Assembly: GCA_965217265.1 (NCBI GenBank)
Contig: CBDCHP010000015.1
Location: 62,001-126,000 of the forward strand
Length of the DNA: 64,000 nt
Reading direction: 5' to 3'
DNA from: JAGRGG01 sp965217265
GTDB lineage: Bacteria > Pseudomonadota > Alphaproteobacteria > Geminicoccales > Geminicoccaceae
Positions 25,219-36,945 of this stretch are shown in pieces. The notes under the pieces were generated by a model, which did not search any database, was not told where the DNA came from, and saw nothing but the letters and a program-made list of their open reading frames with translations. Position 1 is the stretch's first letter. The number at the start of each line of letters is the position of its first letter. The position numbers and the translations under genes were made by a program.

Positions 25219-26184
25219 TTATTGCACGATCCATTCGAGGACCTTGGACTCGTGTTCCGCGATCCATTCCTTGGCGAAGGCATCGGGCGCCTTCTTGTCG
25301 ACGACCAGGGCATAGGTCATGTCGCTGATCTCGCCGGTGGTGAGCTTCATGTTGCGCAGGAGGTTGGCGACCTCGGGCATCTCCTCACCCAACGCCTTGC
25401 GATAGGCCACGTGCACCTGAGCGGGGGGCCAAGCGACCGGTGCCGATGATTTCTCCAGCCATGCCGGATCATCGGTCGGCTGGATGACGTGCCATTTCGA
25501 GGCGTCGTAGGGCGGTTCTTGGAGCACCGTCAGATCGTGAAGGGCAAAGATGTAGTGCGGTGAGTAGCAAAAGCCGATCCACGGCTCATCCGCGTTGATG
25601 GCGTTGGCGAGATTGGCATAAGCCACGGTTTCGTCGTAGACTTCGGTTTCCATCGTCTGGTCGTAACCGTACGACTTGGCCTTGATCTTTTCGACGTTGC
25701 CCGAGGCGTCGCCAGGGCTGCCGACCCACAAATTCCCCTTGCCATCGCCGTCGCTGTCGAACAACGCCGCTTTGTCCGGGTCCGTCAGATCGTAGATCGA
25801 AGTAACGCCCAATTCTTTCGCGACGTAGCTCGGCACGCAGAGGCCCTGTTCGGCGGGCACGCCGTTGGGGTTCAGCACAACCGTGCCTTTCTGGACAACG
25901 TAGGTGTCGTAAAGATTTTGCTGATTGGGCAGCCAGACCTCGGGCATGACGTCCATCGAGCCCCTGTCCATCGCCTCGTAGATGATAGGGTTGGTCGCGT
26001 TCTGCAGTTCAACCTCGAGGCCAAGGTTCTCCTCGATCGCGGCCTCGATGATGTGCGCCGTCGCGGCCGCCGAGGGCCAGTTCTGCAGCCCGACGACCAC
26101 GTCGGCTGCGAAGGCAGGCAATGAAGCAGCGACAATGGCAAATGTCGTGGCGCCGGCGGTTTTGATCAATTTTCGCATTTCCAC
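25219..26184 (-). CDS. Glycine betaine-type ABC substrate-binding protein (ProX/OpuAC-like)
   Basis: 321 residues with an N-terminal signal peptide (ATTFAIVAASLPAFA). The OpuAC-type ligand domain has conserved aromatic positions (VGLQNWPSAAATAHI, DEPWIGFCYSPHYI, ATWP-like AWPPAQVHVAY) of the kind that cage quaternary ammonium groups. The first codon is GTG at 26184 or ATG at 26178; AGGTGG sits too close to the ATG, so the GTG is kept. It is first in the operon, ahead of the ATPase and permease. The upstream region (26185-26290) is AT-rich and probably holds the promoter. Confidence 0.88.
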   Translation of the reverse strand: MEMRKLIKTAGATTFAIVAASLPAFAADVVVGLQNWPSAAATAHIIEAAIEENLGLEVELQNATNPIIYEAMDRGSMDVMPEVWLPNQQNLYDTYVVQKGTVVLNPNGVPAEQGLCVPSYVAKELGVTSIYDLTDPDKAALFDSDGDGKGNLWVGSPGDASGNVEKIKAKSYGYDQTMETEVYDETVAYANLANAINADEPWIGFCYSPHYIFALHDLTVLQEPPYDASKWHVIQPTDDPAWLEKSSAPVAWPPAQVHVAYRKALGEEMPEVANLLRNMKLTTGEISDMTYALVVDKKAPDAFAKEWIAEHESKVLEWIVQ

Positions 26185-26349
26185 CTACTCTACCGTGTTG
26201 AGATTGGAGTTCCACTCTCTGAAACATCCTTCTGTTTTACAGAAAAACTCGCAAGACATCCATGCAGTGTCAAGCCTTCCATGACGCGTTTGCGTGAAAC
26301 CTCGCCGTCTGAGCTGGGTGATTGGTCCCGTGGTATGGTGGTAGCTCAT

Positions 26350-26515
26350 CATCGCTCACAAAGAACGACGCGCCATAGGACAGTTACTGCACGAGTGCGC
26401 CAAGACCACGCACACCGTCCGAGGGGCACGACCCGAACGGGTTCCGTTACGTCGAGCGGGGCTTCGCTGTATCAGCTCTCGAGGCCCAAGGTGTCGGCCA
26501 AGGCGTATTAGCCGT
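26350..26515 (+). mobile_element. IS481-like transposase N-terminal remnant
   Basis: One frame reads RRAIGQLLHECAKTTHTVRG, similar to the MGQVLHG-x-A-x-TTxAVR start of a transposase family I associate with IS481/IS630-type elements. After a frameshift another frame gives SSGASLYQLSRPKVSAKAY, which fits the following helix-turn-helix. The catalytic part and ends are missing. Confidence 0.4.
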
Positions 26516-26528
26516 AGCTCGAAGCCGG

Positions 26529-27286
26529 CTAGAGGGCCGCCACGCCCGCCAGAGCTGCACCCATCGTCAAGGCAGCGCTTTCGCGGCCGGCTTGCCAAAG
26601 ATCGTGCGACGATCCCACGCGGGCAGTGCCTGTCCGGTCACGGCCGCGGCGGCCTTGCCGAGGCGTCGCAGGTGCCGCCCGGGTCGCCCTGCACGCAGCC
26701 TGCCTCGGCTGCGAGGCAGCCCAGGATGGCCTCGGCGTCGGCCCCCTTGTCTCTATCTTAGCGCCCATCTCGGCGCCGACGCCGGGATTGCAGACCGGCG
26801 CGCTCAGGCCCGGCAGGAAGGGGGTCGCGCGCGCGTCCGGCCGTCGCGGGGGGCCGTCGGAGAAGACGAAGGCGAGGTCGACGTCGCCGAAATCGGCGTC
26901 CCGGCCGTGCATGGCGTAGACGACGCGAACGGCGATCTCGGGATGAAGGGCGCGGAATCCCGACAGGCGCGGGATGAGCCAGCAGACCGCCACCGAGGGA
27001 ATGGCGGCGATGACCAGCGTTCGCGGGCCGGAGCCGCGCCGCGCCCGCCGGCGTCGATCTCGAAGAGTGCGGCCGCGAGCGTTCGGGCCAGGGCCTCGCC
27101 GTGCGGCCAAAGCCGCGGCCGTCCCGTCCGATCGAACAAGGGTGCGCCGAGCCAGTCTTCGAGGTGCTTGATCTGGTGGCTGACCGCCGACTGGGTCACG
27201 CAGAGCTCTTCTGCCGCGACGCTGAAGCTGCCGCGCCGCGCGACGGCCTCGAACGTGCGAAGCGCGCTCAGCGGCAGGTAGGGCAT
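26529..27286 (-). pseudogene. LysR-type regulator (GcvA-like), frameshifted
   Basis: From the ATG at 27286 the product starts MPYLPLSALRTFEAVARRGS and carries a good LysR helix-turn-helix (ELCVTQSAVSHQIKHLEDWL). Near 27050 the reading frame changes, and TLVIAAIPSVAVCWLIPRLS continues the effector domain in another frame, which itself degrades after about 26790. Divergent from the creatinase gene (150 bp apart), it was probably the regulator of the creatine/sarcosine genes. Loss of the regulator fits the decay of that operon. Confidence 0.65.
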
Positions 27287-27435
27287 CGCCGCCGCCTCCC
27301 TCCTAGGTATTGGGCCCCAGCCATTAGGCTGGCTCATGCTGGCATGAAGAATGGTCTTTTGACAAGCCGGGCCGTGCGAAGGCAAACTTAAATTACGTGC
27401 AAGTCGGGGTACCACCACAGAGGGGGGGAGTGAAA

Positions 27436-28644
27436 ATGGAACGCGAGCGGTTTCAAGACTATACCAACAACGGGGCCAAGGTCCAGCCGACGTTCTCGGC
27501 CGCCGAGATGCGCCGCCGGCAGGACGCGATCCGCGCCCACATGAGCGCGAACGGCGTCGACGCGGCCCTGTTCACCTCGTATCACAACATCAATTATTAC
27601 TCCGATTTCTTGTTCTGCTACTTCGGCAGGCGCTACGGGTTCGTCATCGACCACGACCGCGCCACCAGCGTCAGCGCCGGCATCGACGGCGGCCAGCCGT
27701 GGCGCCGCACCTTCGGCGACAACGTCACCTACACCGACTGGAACCGCGACAACTACTTCCACGCGATCAGCAAGCTGACCGGCGGCGTGAGGCGGCTCGG
27801 GATCGAGTTCGACACGGTCAGCGTCGACCTCTTGAACCTGTTGAAGGCGCACTTCCCCGAGATGGAGTTCGTCGACATCGCCGCACCGGCGATGCGGCTT
27901 CGGATGGTCAAGTCGGCCGAGGAGATCGCCCACATCACCGAGATGGCCCGGATCGCCGACGTCGGCGGTGCGGCTTGCGTCGAGGCGATCGAGGTCGGCA
28001 CGCCCGAGTACGAGGTGGCGCTGCATTCGACGGGAACGATGGTCCGCGAGATCGCGAAGTCCTGGCCGCACGCCGAACTGTTGGACACCTGGACGTGGTT
28101 TCAGTCGGGCCTCAACACCGACGGGGCGCACAACCCGGTCACTTCGCGCAAGATCGAGCAAGGCGACATCCTCTCGCTCAACTGCTTTCCAATGGTCGCG
28201 GGCTACTACGTGGCGCTCGAGCGCACGCTGTTTGCCAAGGAAGCCAGCGACGAGCACGTCCGGCTCTGGGAGATCAACTGCCGCGTCCACGACCGCGGCA
28301 AGGAACTCCTGGTGCCGGGTGCGCGATGCTCCGACATCGCCAAGGAGCTGAACGAGATCTACGCGCAAGAGGACCTGCTTCAGTACCGCTCGTTCGGCTA
28401 CGGCCACTCGTTCGGCGTGCTCTGCCACTATTACGGCCGCGAGGCGGGACTGGAACTGCGCGAGGACTGCGCCACGGTGCTGGAGCCGAACATGGTCGTG
28501 TCGATGGAGCCGATGATCACCATCCCAAACGAACTTCTGGGTGCCGGCGGCTACCGCGAGCACGACATCCTCGTCGTCACCGAGGACGGCAACCGCAACA
28601 TCACCGGCTTTCCCTACGGGCCCAAGCACCTGATCGTGGGCTGA
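27436..28644 (+). CDS. Creatinase (creatine amidinohydrolase)
   Basis: 402 residues, the same length as known creatinases (about 403). The sequence closely follows the Pseudomonas putida enzyme as I remember it: FTSYHNINYYSDFLFC, SAGIDGGQPWRRT, YTDWNRDNYFHAISKL, LLDTWTWFQSGLNTDGAHNP, YRSFGYGHSFGVLCHYYG, and MEPMITIP near the end. It belongs to the M24/pita-bread fold but, like creatinase, lacks a full metal ligand set. It hydrolyses creatine to sarcosine and urea in the cytoplasm. The ATG at 27436 follows GGGGGAG. It is upstream of and co-directional with the sarcosine oxidase genes. The frame is intact. Confidence 0.93.
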   Translation: MERERFQDYTNNGAKVQPTFSAAEMRRRQDAIRAHMSANGVDAALFTSYHNINYYSDFLFCYFGRRYGFVIDHDRATSVSAGIDGGQPWRRTFGDNVTYTDWNRDNYFHAISKLTGGVRRLGIEFDTVSVDLLNLLKAHFPEMEFVDIAAPAMRLRMVKSAEEIAHITEMARIADVGGAACVEAIEVGTPEYEVALHSTGTMVREIAKSWPHAELLDTWTWFQSGLNTDGAHNPVTSRKIEQGDILSLNCFPMVAGYYVALERTLFAKEASDEHVRLWEINCRVHDRGKELLVPGARCSDIAKELNEIYAQEDLLQYRSFGYGHSFGVLCHYYGREAGLELREDCATVLEPNMVVSMEPMITIPNELLGAGGYREHDILVVTEDGNRNITGFPYGPKHLIVG

Positions 28645-28740
28645 CGGCGGCCGCGCCGCGCGCTGTTCAAGGAGACCGATCGCCGGACCGCTTCGGGCGC
28701 AAGACCTCGCTGATCCTCGTCGGAGATCTTCCCGACCAAG

Positions 28741-29914
28741 GTCCGCTACAGCGGCTTCGCCTTCAACTTCAACACTGCTCGTCGTCGGCGCCGGCGGGCA
28801 CGGGCTCGGCACGGCCTACTACCTCGCCAGGGAGCACGGGCTGACCAACGTCGCGGTGATCGAGAAGGGCTGGCTCGGCGGCGGCAACACCGGGCGCAAC
28901 ACGACGATCATCCGCTCGAACTACCTCTACGACGAGAGTGTTAGGCTCTACGACCACGCGCTCGACCTCTGGGAGGGGCTGTCCCAGGAACTGAACTACA
29001 ACGTCATGTTCAGCCCGCGCGGCGTGATGATGCTGGCGCACAACGTCCACGACGTGCAGAGCTTCCAGCGGCACGTGCACGCCAACCGGCTGAACGGCGT
29101 CGACAACCGCTGACTCGGCCCCGAGGAGGCGAAGGCCTTCTGCCCGCCCCTCAACATCTCGAAGGGTGCCCGCTACCCAGTGATGGGTGCCGCCCTGCAG
29201 ATGCGGACCGGCACCGCGCGGCACGACGCGGTCGCCTGGGGCCACGCCCGCGCCGCCGCCGCGCGGGGCGTCGACATCATCCAAAACTGCCCGGTCACCG
29301 CCATCCGCCGCGGCGCGGACGGCGCCGTCGAGACCGCCAAGGGGTTCATCGAGTCCGAGCGCGTCGCGGTCTCGGCCGCCGGGTACACCTCGGTGGTGAT
29401 GGGGACCGCGGGCGTGCGGATGCCGCTTGAGAGCTACCCGCTCCAGGCGCTGGTCTCCGAGCCGGTCAAGCCGTGCTTTCCCTGCGTCGTGATGTCGAAC
29501 GCCGTGCACGCCTACATGAGCCAGTCCGACAAGGGCGAACTGGTGATCGGCTCGGGCACCGACCAGTACGTCGGCTACTCGCAGCGCGGCGGGCTGCCGC
29601 TGATCGAGCACGCGATGGCGGCGATCTGCGAGGTGTTCCCGATCTTTTCCCGGATGCGGATGCTCCGGAAATGGGGCGGCACCGTCGACGTGACGCCCGA
29701 CCGCTCGGCGATCGTCGGCAAGACGCCGGTCAAGGGCCTCTACGTCAATTGCGGCTGGGGCACCGGCGGCTTCAAGGCGACGCCGGGTGCCGCGCACACC
29801 TTCGCCTGGACGGTGGCCAAGGACGAGCCGCACCCGATCAACGCGCCCTTCACGCTGGAGCGCTTCAAGACCGGCCGGCTGATCGACGAGGCCGCCGCCG
29901 CCGTCGCGCACTGA
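28741..29914 (+). pseudogene. soxB: Sarcosine oxidase beta subunit, damaged
   Basis: SoxB homology starts VRYSGFAFN at 28741 without a usable start codon, then jumps to LVVGAGGHGLGTAYYLAREH; about 20 codons between them are missing and the frame changes. A TGA at 29111-29113 replaces the Trp expected after GVDN(R/E), with homology continuing in the same frame (LGPEEAKAFCPPLNIS). The rest, through VTPDRSAIVGKTPVKGLYVN and GWGTGGFKATPGAAHTFAWT, is well conserved. In heterotetrameric sarcosine oxidase this subunit binds FAD and FMN and oxidises sarcosine. As read it is inactive. Confidence 0.88.
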
Positions 29915-29928
29915 GGGAGAGAAACGAC

Positions 29929-30223
29929 ATGCTGCTGCCCCTACTGCGATAAGACGCTGCCCGAACTCGAATTCGCCTACGCCGGCGAGGCGCACGTCGA
30001 CCGGCCGAAGAACCCCTCGGCGGTCGGCGACGAGGATTGGCGCGACTTCCTCTTCATCGGCAACAACAAGCGCGGGCCGCACTTCGAGCGCTGGCGCCAC
30101 GTCAACGGCTGCGCCCGGTTCTTCAACGCGGTGCGCGACACCGTCAGCGATAAGCTCCTGACCACCTGCAGGGCCGATCAGCCGAGGCCCTTTGACGCCG
30201 AATTGAAGGAGATGGGGCAATGA
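29929..30223 (+). pseudogene. soxD: Sarcosine oxidase delta subunit, frameshifted
   Basis: The ATG at 29929 follows GGGAGAG, but the frame ends after seven codons. In a shifted frame homology is excellent: PYCDKTLPELEFAYAGEAHV, WRDFLFIGNNKRGPHFERWR, and VNGCARFFNAVRDTVSDKLL to a stop at 30221. A one-base change near 29940 accounts for it. SoxD is the small zinc-binding subunit. The soxA start overlaps its stop. Confidence 0.85.
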
Positions 30224-32641
30224 GCGCCTATCGCATCGAGCCGCGCCGCCGGGCTCGCCGCCGCCCTCGAAGCCAAGCGAAGCGGCGTCAAGGTCGTCCT
30301 CGTCGACGAGGGATCGGAGATAGGCGGCGGCCTCCTCCTGGAGCCCGCGGTCGAGATCGACGGCGAGCCGGCGTGGGACTGGCTCAGCGGCGCGCTCGAC
30401 GGGCTGCGCCGGGCGCCGAACGTGCACGTGATGACCCGCACCACGGCGATCGGCTACTACCACCAGAACATGGTCGCGCCCTGCCAGAAGCTGACCGACC
30501 ACCTGACCGCGCCGCCCAAAGGGGCCCCGCGCGAGCGGATGGGGCGGGTGCGCGCGCGGCAGGTGGTGCTGGCGCAAGGTACCCTCGAACGCCCGCTGGT
30601 CTTCGACGGCAACGACCGCCCGGGCGTGATGCTGGCAAGCGCGGCACAGGCCTACCTCAACCGTTACGGCGTCAAGGTCGGCAACCGCGTCGTCGCCACC
30701 TCGCACGACAGCGCCTGGCACGCGGCGTTCGACCTCGCCGAGGCCGACGTCGGGGTCACGGCGATCGTCGACACGCGGCCCGACGTCGCCCCGGCCCTGC
30801 TGGAGGCGGCCGCGGCCAAGCGGATCGAGGTCCTGAGCGGGCACACCGTCACCGGCACCAAGGGGCGGCTGCGCGTCGCCTCGGTGCGGGTGAACCCGGT
30901 CCGCGACGGGGTCGTCGGCCCGGCGCGCCGACTCGCCTGCGACGCGCTCTTGATGTGCGGCGGCTGGACGCCGTCTCTGCACCTCTTCTCGCACACCAAG
31001 GGCACGCTCGACTGGGACGAGGCGGCGCAGGTGTTCTTGCCGGGCCACAAGGCCGAGGCCTGCGAGATCGCCGGCGCCGGCCGCGGCCTCTGGGGCATTG
31101 CCGCCGCCCTGAACGACGGCGCCGAGGCCGGGGCGGCGGGCTTCGAGCATGAGCCCGTGCGCTACGCCGTCGCCAAGGACCGCGGCGGGCGCGGCGTCAC
31201 CCACAAGGAGCTGCCGACCGCAGCCCCGGACGGGCGAAGGCGTTCATCGACTTCCAGAACGACGTGACCGCGAAGGACATCCGCCTCGCGGTGCGCGAGG
31301 GCTTTCGCTCGATCGAGCACGTCAAGCGCTACACCACGAACGGCATGGCGACCGACCAGGGCAAGATGTCGAACATGAACGGGCTCGCCATCGCCGCCGA
31401 CGCGGTGGGCAAGCCGGTGCCCAAGGTGGGGCTGACGACGTTTCGCCCGCCCTACACGCCGACGACCTTCGCCGGCTATCACCGGCACGGGCACTTCGAG
31501 CTGACGCGGCAAACGCCGATCGACGCGTGGGCCGAGGCGCACGGCGCCGTCTTCGAGCCGGTCGGCCTCTGGCGCCGGGCTTGGTACTTTCCCAAGCCCG
31601 GCGAGGACATGGCGCAAGCGGCGGCGCGCGAGTGCAAGGCGACGCGGCGATCGCTCGGGATCTTCGACGCCACCACCTTGGGCAAGATCGAGGTGGCCGG
31701 CCCCGACGCGGTCGAGTTCATGAACCGCATGTACACCAACCCCTGGACCAAGCTGGCGCCGGGCCGCTGCCGCTACGGGCTCCTCTCGGGCGAGGACGGC
31801 TACATCCGCGACGACGGCGTGATCGGGCGCCTGAGCAGCGACAGGTTTCACGTCACCACCACGAGCGGCGGTGCCGCGCGCGTGCTCACCGTGATGGAGG
31901 ACTATCTCCAGACCGAGTGGCCCGAACTCAAGGTGTGGCCGACCTCGACCACCGAGCACTGGGCGACGATCGCGATCAACGGCCCGAACGCCCGCAACCT
32001 GATCGCGCCGTTCGTCGAGGGGCAGGACCTCTCCGCCGAAGCCTTCGCACATGTCGATCGCGGAATGCACCGTCGCCGGCTTTCCGGCCCGGCTCTTTCG
32101 CATCAGCTTCACCGGCGAACTCGGCTTCGAGGTCAACGTGCCCGCCCGCCACGGCCGGGCGCTTTGGGAGAAGCTCTGGAAGGCCGGGGGGCGCTACGAC
32201 GTCTGCGCCTACGGCACCGAAACGATGCACGTCCTGCGCGCCGAGAAGGACTTCATCGTCGTCGGCCAGGACACCGACGGCACGGTGATGCCGAACGACG
32301 CCGGGCTCGACTGGGCGGTGGACAAGAAGAAGCCGAACTTCGTCGGCATGCGCTCGCTCGCGCGCCCCGACTTGACGGCCAAGGGGCGCAAGCAGCGTCG
32401 GCCTTTTGACCGAGGACGCGGCGATCGTGCTGCAAGAGGGCGCCCAGATCGTCGACGACCCGAAGCAGCCCAAGCCGATGAAGATGATCGGCCACGTCAC
32501 CTCGTCCTACTGGAGCGAGGCCTTGGGACGCTCGATCGCGATGGCGGTGTCGGGGGGGGGCATGAGCGCATGGACGAGACGCTCTACGTGCCGATGGCCG
32601 ACGAGACGCTGGCGGCGAAGGTCGTGCCCAGCGTGTTCTAA
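30220..32641 (+). pseudogene. soxA: Sarcosine oxidase alpha subunit, deleted and frameshifted
   Basis: MSAYRIEP at 30220 is the normal SoxA start, but about 170 codons follow as a gap: the next homologous residues are AGLAAALEAKRSGVKVVLVD, past the first FAD/NAD glycine motif. The protein then follows SoxA through GGLLLEPAVEIDGEPAWDWL, TTAIGYYHQNMVAPCQKL, MATDQGKMSNMNGLAIAA, and the GcvT-like C-terminal half. Frame changes occur near 31215, 32050, 32400 and 32565. A TAA at 32639-32641 stands where the family has Tyr (VFYDPEGARL). SoxA normally binds NAD and tetrahydrofolate. Non-functional as read. Confidence 0.85.
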
Positions 32642-32690
32642 GATCCCGAAGGCGCCCGCCTGAAACTCCGATCCGATAAGGATACGACCA

Positions 32691-33240
32691 ATGAACGCCC
32701 CGTACTCGTTCAAGCCGGCCGGCGCCGTCATCGAAGGGCCGGTCGCGCTCGCCCACCTGCCCGAAGCCTCGCGGTTCAACCTGCGCAGGCCTGGCGCACC
32801 TCGACGAGGCCGGCCGCGCGTTCGGGCTCACATTGCCCAAGAAGATCGGCGAGGGTGCGCGCGACGGGACGCGCCGGGCCCTTTGCCTCGGCCCCGACGA
32901 GTGGGTGCTCTGGGCCGCCGACGCCGACCGGGACGCGATCGTGTCGGCCTTCTCCGCGATCTACGCCGAGATCCCGCACAGCTTGGTCGAGGTCAGCGAC
33001 CGCGAGGTCGCCGTCGTGGTCGAGGGCGCTCAAGCCGCGACGCTGCTCAGCGTCGGCTGCCCGATCGACGTCGAGGGCATCGCCGTCGGCGCCGGCACGC
33101 GCACGATCTTCGACGGGGCGCAGGTCGTGCTGTTTCGCGACGGGCACGAGCGCTTCACCGTGGAGGTCTGGCGCAGCTTTCTGCCGTACGCCTGGAACCT
33201 GCTCGCCACCGCCAACCGCGGGTTCGCCGTGGGGCTTTGA
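32691..33240 (+). pseudogene. soxG: Sarcosine oxidase gamma subunit, frameshifted
   Basis: The start MNAPYSFKPAGAVIEGPVAL and the body (LAHLDEAGRAFGLTLPKKIG, RALCLGPDEWVLWAAD, FTVEVWRSFLPYAWNLLATA) are in different frames, joined near 32788. Otherwise length and blocks match SoxG, a small structural subunit related to GcvT-like folds. Last gene of the soxBDAG order. Confidence 0.8.
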
Positions 33241-33455
33241 AGCCGGCCGGCGCGTGCCTATTTTCATGCGGTGACACACCGGCCGCACGCCACTAGTACC
33301 CGCCGCATCGGCGATGCCACGATCGCCGGCGGCACCACGCAAGGCCCCCTTCGTCAACGTGCCGGCCCGTCTCGGCGCGCGGGCCGTGCGAGGCGGATCC
33401 GATCGACGTCGCGGCCGGTTGAGGCCCGACACGGCCTAAGTCCTCGGAGGCACCC

Positions 33456-34850
<1,395 letters not shown>

Positions 34851-34906
34851 TCGAAGAGCGGCTAAGCCGTTGACCCCTTTCGGGCAACATCCCGCCCCTG
34901 CCACTC

Positions 34907-35036
34907 TGGACCCCCGATCGAGACGGGGATGACAGGAGGGGCAGCTTGAGCGTTGGGCCAAGCTTTGGGCAAAGTAGGGCGCTGTCGGCTCAACGCGCTC
35001 TTGTGTGTTGTCACCCCCGGCTCGATCGGGGGTTCA
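34907..35036. repeat. Pair of inverted 28-bp dispersed-type repeats
   Basis: 34907-34934 (TGGACCCCCGATCGAG...) and the complement of 35009-35036 (TGAACCCCCGATCGAG...) match at about 24 of 28 positions. Short elements of this kind (CCCCCGATCGAGCCGGGGGTGACA-like halves) are common between alphaproteobacterial genes. The pair could form a large hairpin downstream of sdaA. It directly abuts the repeated cassette at 35040. Confidence 0.6.
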
Positions 35037-35039
35037 GGG

Positions 35040-35345
35040 ATGAAATGCAGCGCATTTCATGGGCACGTTGCTCCCGCCGCCTTCTGAAGCCGCCCGCCGC
35101 CCGCTTTCTTGAATAAATTCCTACACCCGGCTACACTCCCGGCCCCACTCCCCCACCCGCCAGGAGCCCGCCCCCCGTGTTTGACGCCACCCCCGACGCC
35201 GACAGCAGCCAACCGCCCCGCCGGCGCACGCAAGCCCAGATCGAGGCCAGCCGCAGCAACGGCGCCAGAGGCCGCGGCCCCGCCACGCCCGCGGGCAAGG
35301 CGGCGTCGTGCCAGAACGCCGCCAAGCACGGCCTGCGGGCGCAAA
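35040..35345 (+). repeat. Repeated cassette, copy 1 (truncated)
   Basis: Starts with a perfect hairpin ATGAAATGC-AGC-GCATTTCAT (35040-35060), then about 115 bp of conserved non-coding DNA, then the start of a gene for an NAxKHGLRA protein. The whole stretch matches 52605-52890 in the same orientation. Conservation of non-coding and coding parts together indicates that the unit was duplicated as one piece. Confidence 0.75.
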
Positions 35346-35476
35346 CGAACCCGAGCCCGCCGCGCGCCCTGAGCAGGCGATACCGGCGGCGCACGAACGA
35401 ACCCAGGCGGGGGCGCCTTCCCGCGGTGCGGGTCGCGTCATCGATCAGGAAGGTGACCGTGCCGTCGAGGATGTAG
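35177..35476 (+). pseudogene. NAxKHGLRA-family protein, truncated copy
   Basis: From a GTG at 35177 the product (RTQAQIEASRSNGARGRG, PAGKAASCQNAAKHGLRA) matches the first 50 residues of the full copy at 52741. After HGLRA it jumps to a stretch (NEPEPAARPEQAIPAAHERT in a shifted frame) similar to the far C-terminal region of the full copy. An internal deletion between CGAACCC-type direct repeats would explain this. Beyond about 35400 it runs into an unrelated cupin fragment on the other strand. Confidence 0.6.
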
Positions 35477-35535
35477 AAGGTCTCATCGGACCAGCTATGC
35501 TTGTGCGGCGGCGGGCCGGTCGTGCTGAGGAGTCC
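35395..35535 (-). pseudogene. Cupin-domain protein fragment
   Basis: Reads GPPPHKHSWSDETFYILDG followed by TVTFLIDDATRTA, the first cupin motif (PxHxHxxxDExFYVLxG) with its metal-binding histidines. Only about 45 residues remain; the sequence to the left has been replaced by the repeated cassette. The original enzyme cannot be named. Confidence 0.6.
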
Positions 35536-35540
35536 TGTAG

Positions 35541-35943
35541 CACGGCGTTGGTGGCGTTTGCGTGTGCGACCGACGTCGTGCTCGGCGAATGTCGGGCAGG
35601 CTCGATCTTGAAGTTTCCCGCCCACGAAACCTGCCGCGCAAAACAAGCCGTAGACGGTCGGACAACTCCGTCAGAACCCGCCTAAATGATCGTAAAACTT
35701 ACAGTATAGACAGGCGCGGCGTATGCGACGAAGGTGAGGTGTGGAGGAGATGCGTCGTGCCCGAGATCGGCAAGGCTGTGGATCGAGCGCCTCACCGTTG
35801 CGCATGCCGTTGGATCGGCATCGGGCCGTGCGATGAACGTCGAGCCCGATGCGATGAGGCGCTTTTCAACCGAAAACGAGCAAACTTTGGCTCCGACGGG
35901 CCATCCAGATCCTTAACCTTGATTGAGAAGGCTTTCGTGAGCC
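35541..35943. other. Intergenic region upstream of the peptide ABC operon
   Basis: About 400 bp with no gene I recognise. A slightly AT-rich stretch at 35685-35710 (ACTTACAGTATAGACAGG) contains TATAGA, which could be a -10 element; a convincing -35 is not obvious. It may carry the promoter of the downstream operon. Confidence 0.35.

Positions 35944-36944
<1,001 letters not shown>

Positions 36945-36945
<1 letters not shown>

Noticed and set aside
29111..29113. TGA read as tryptophan or selenocysteine in soxB
   Set aside because: TGA ends many intact genes here, so no general recoding; the site is a Trp in relatives, not a Cys/Sec, and no SECIS-like hairpin is apparent. Decay is simpler.
28741..33240. 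Programmed frameshifting in soxBDAG
   Set aside because: No slippery heptamers at the breaks, several breaks per gene, and segments are missing, unlike the IS1-family transposase.
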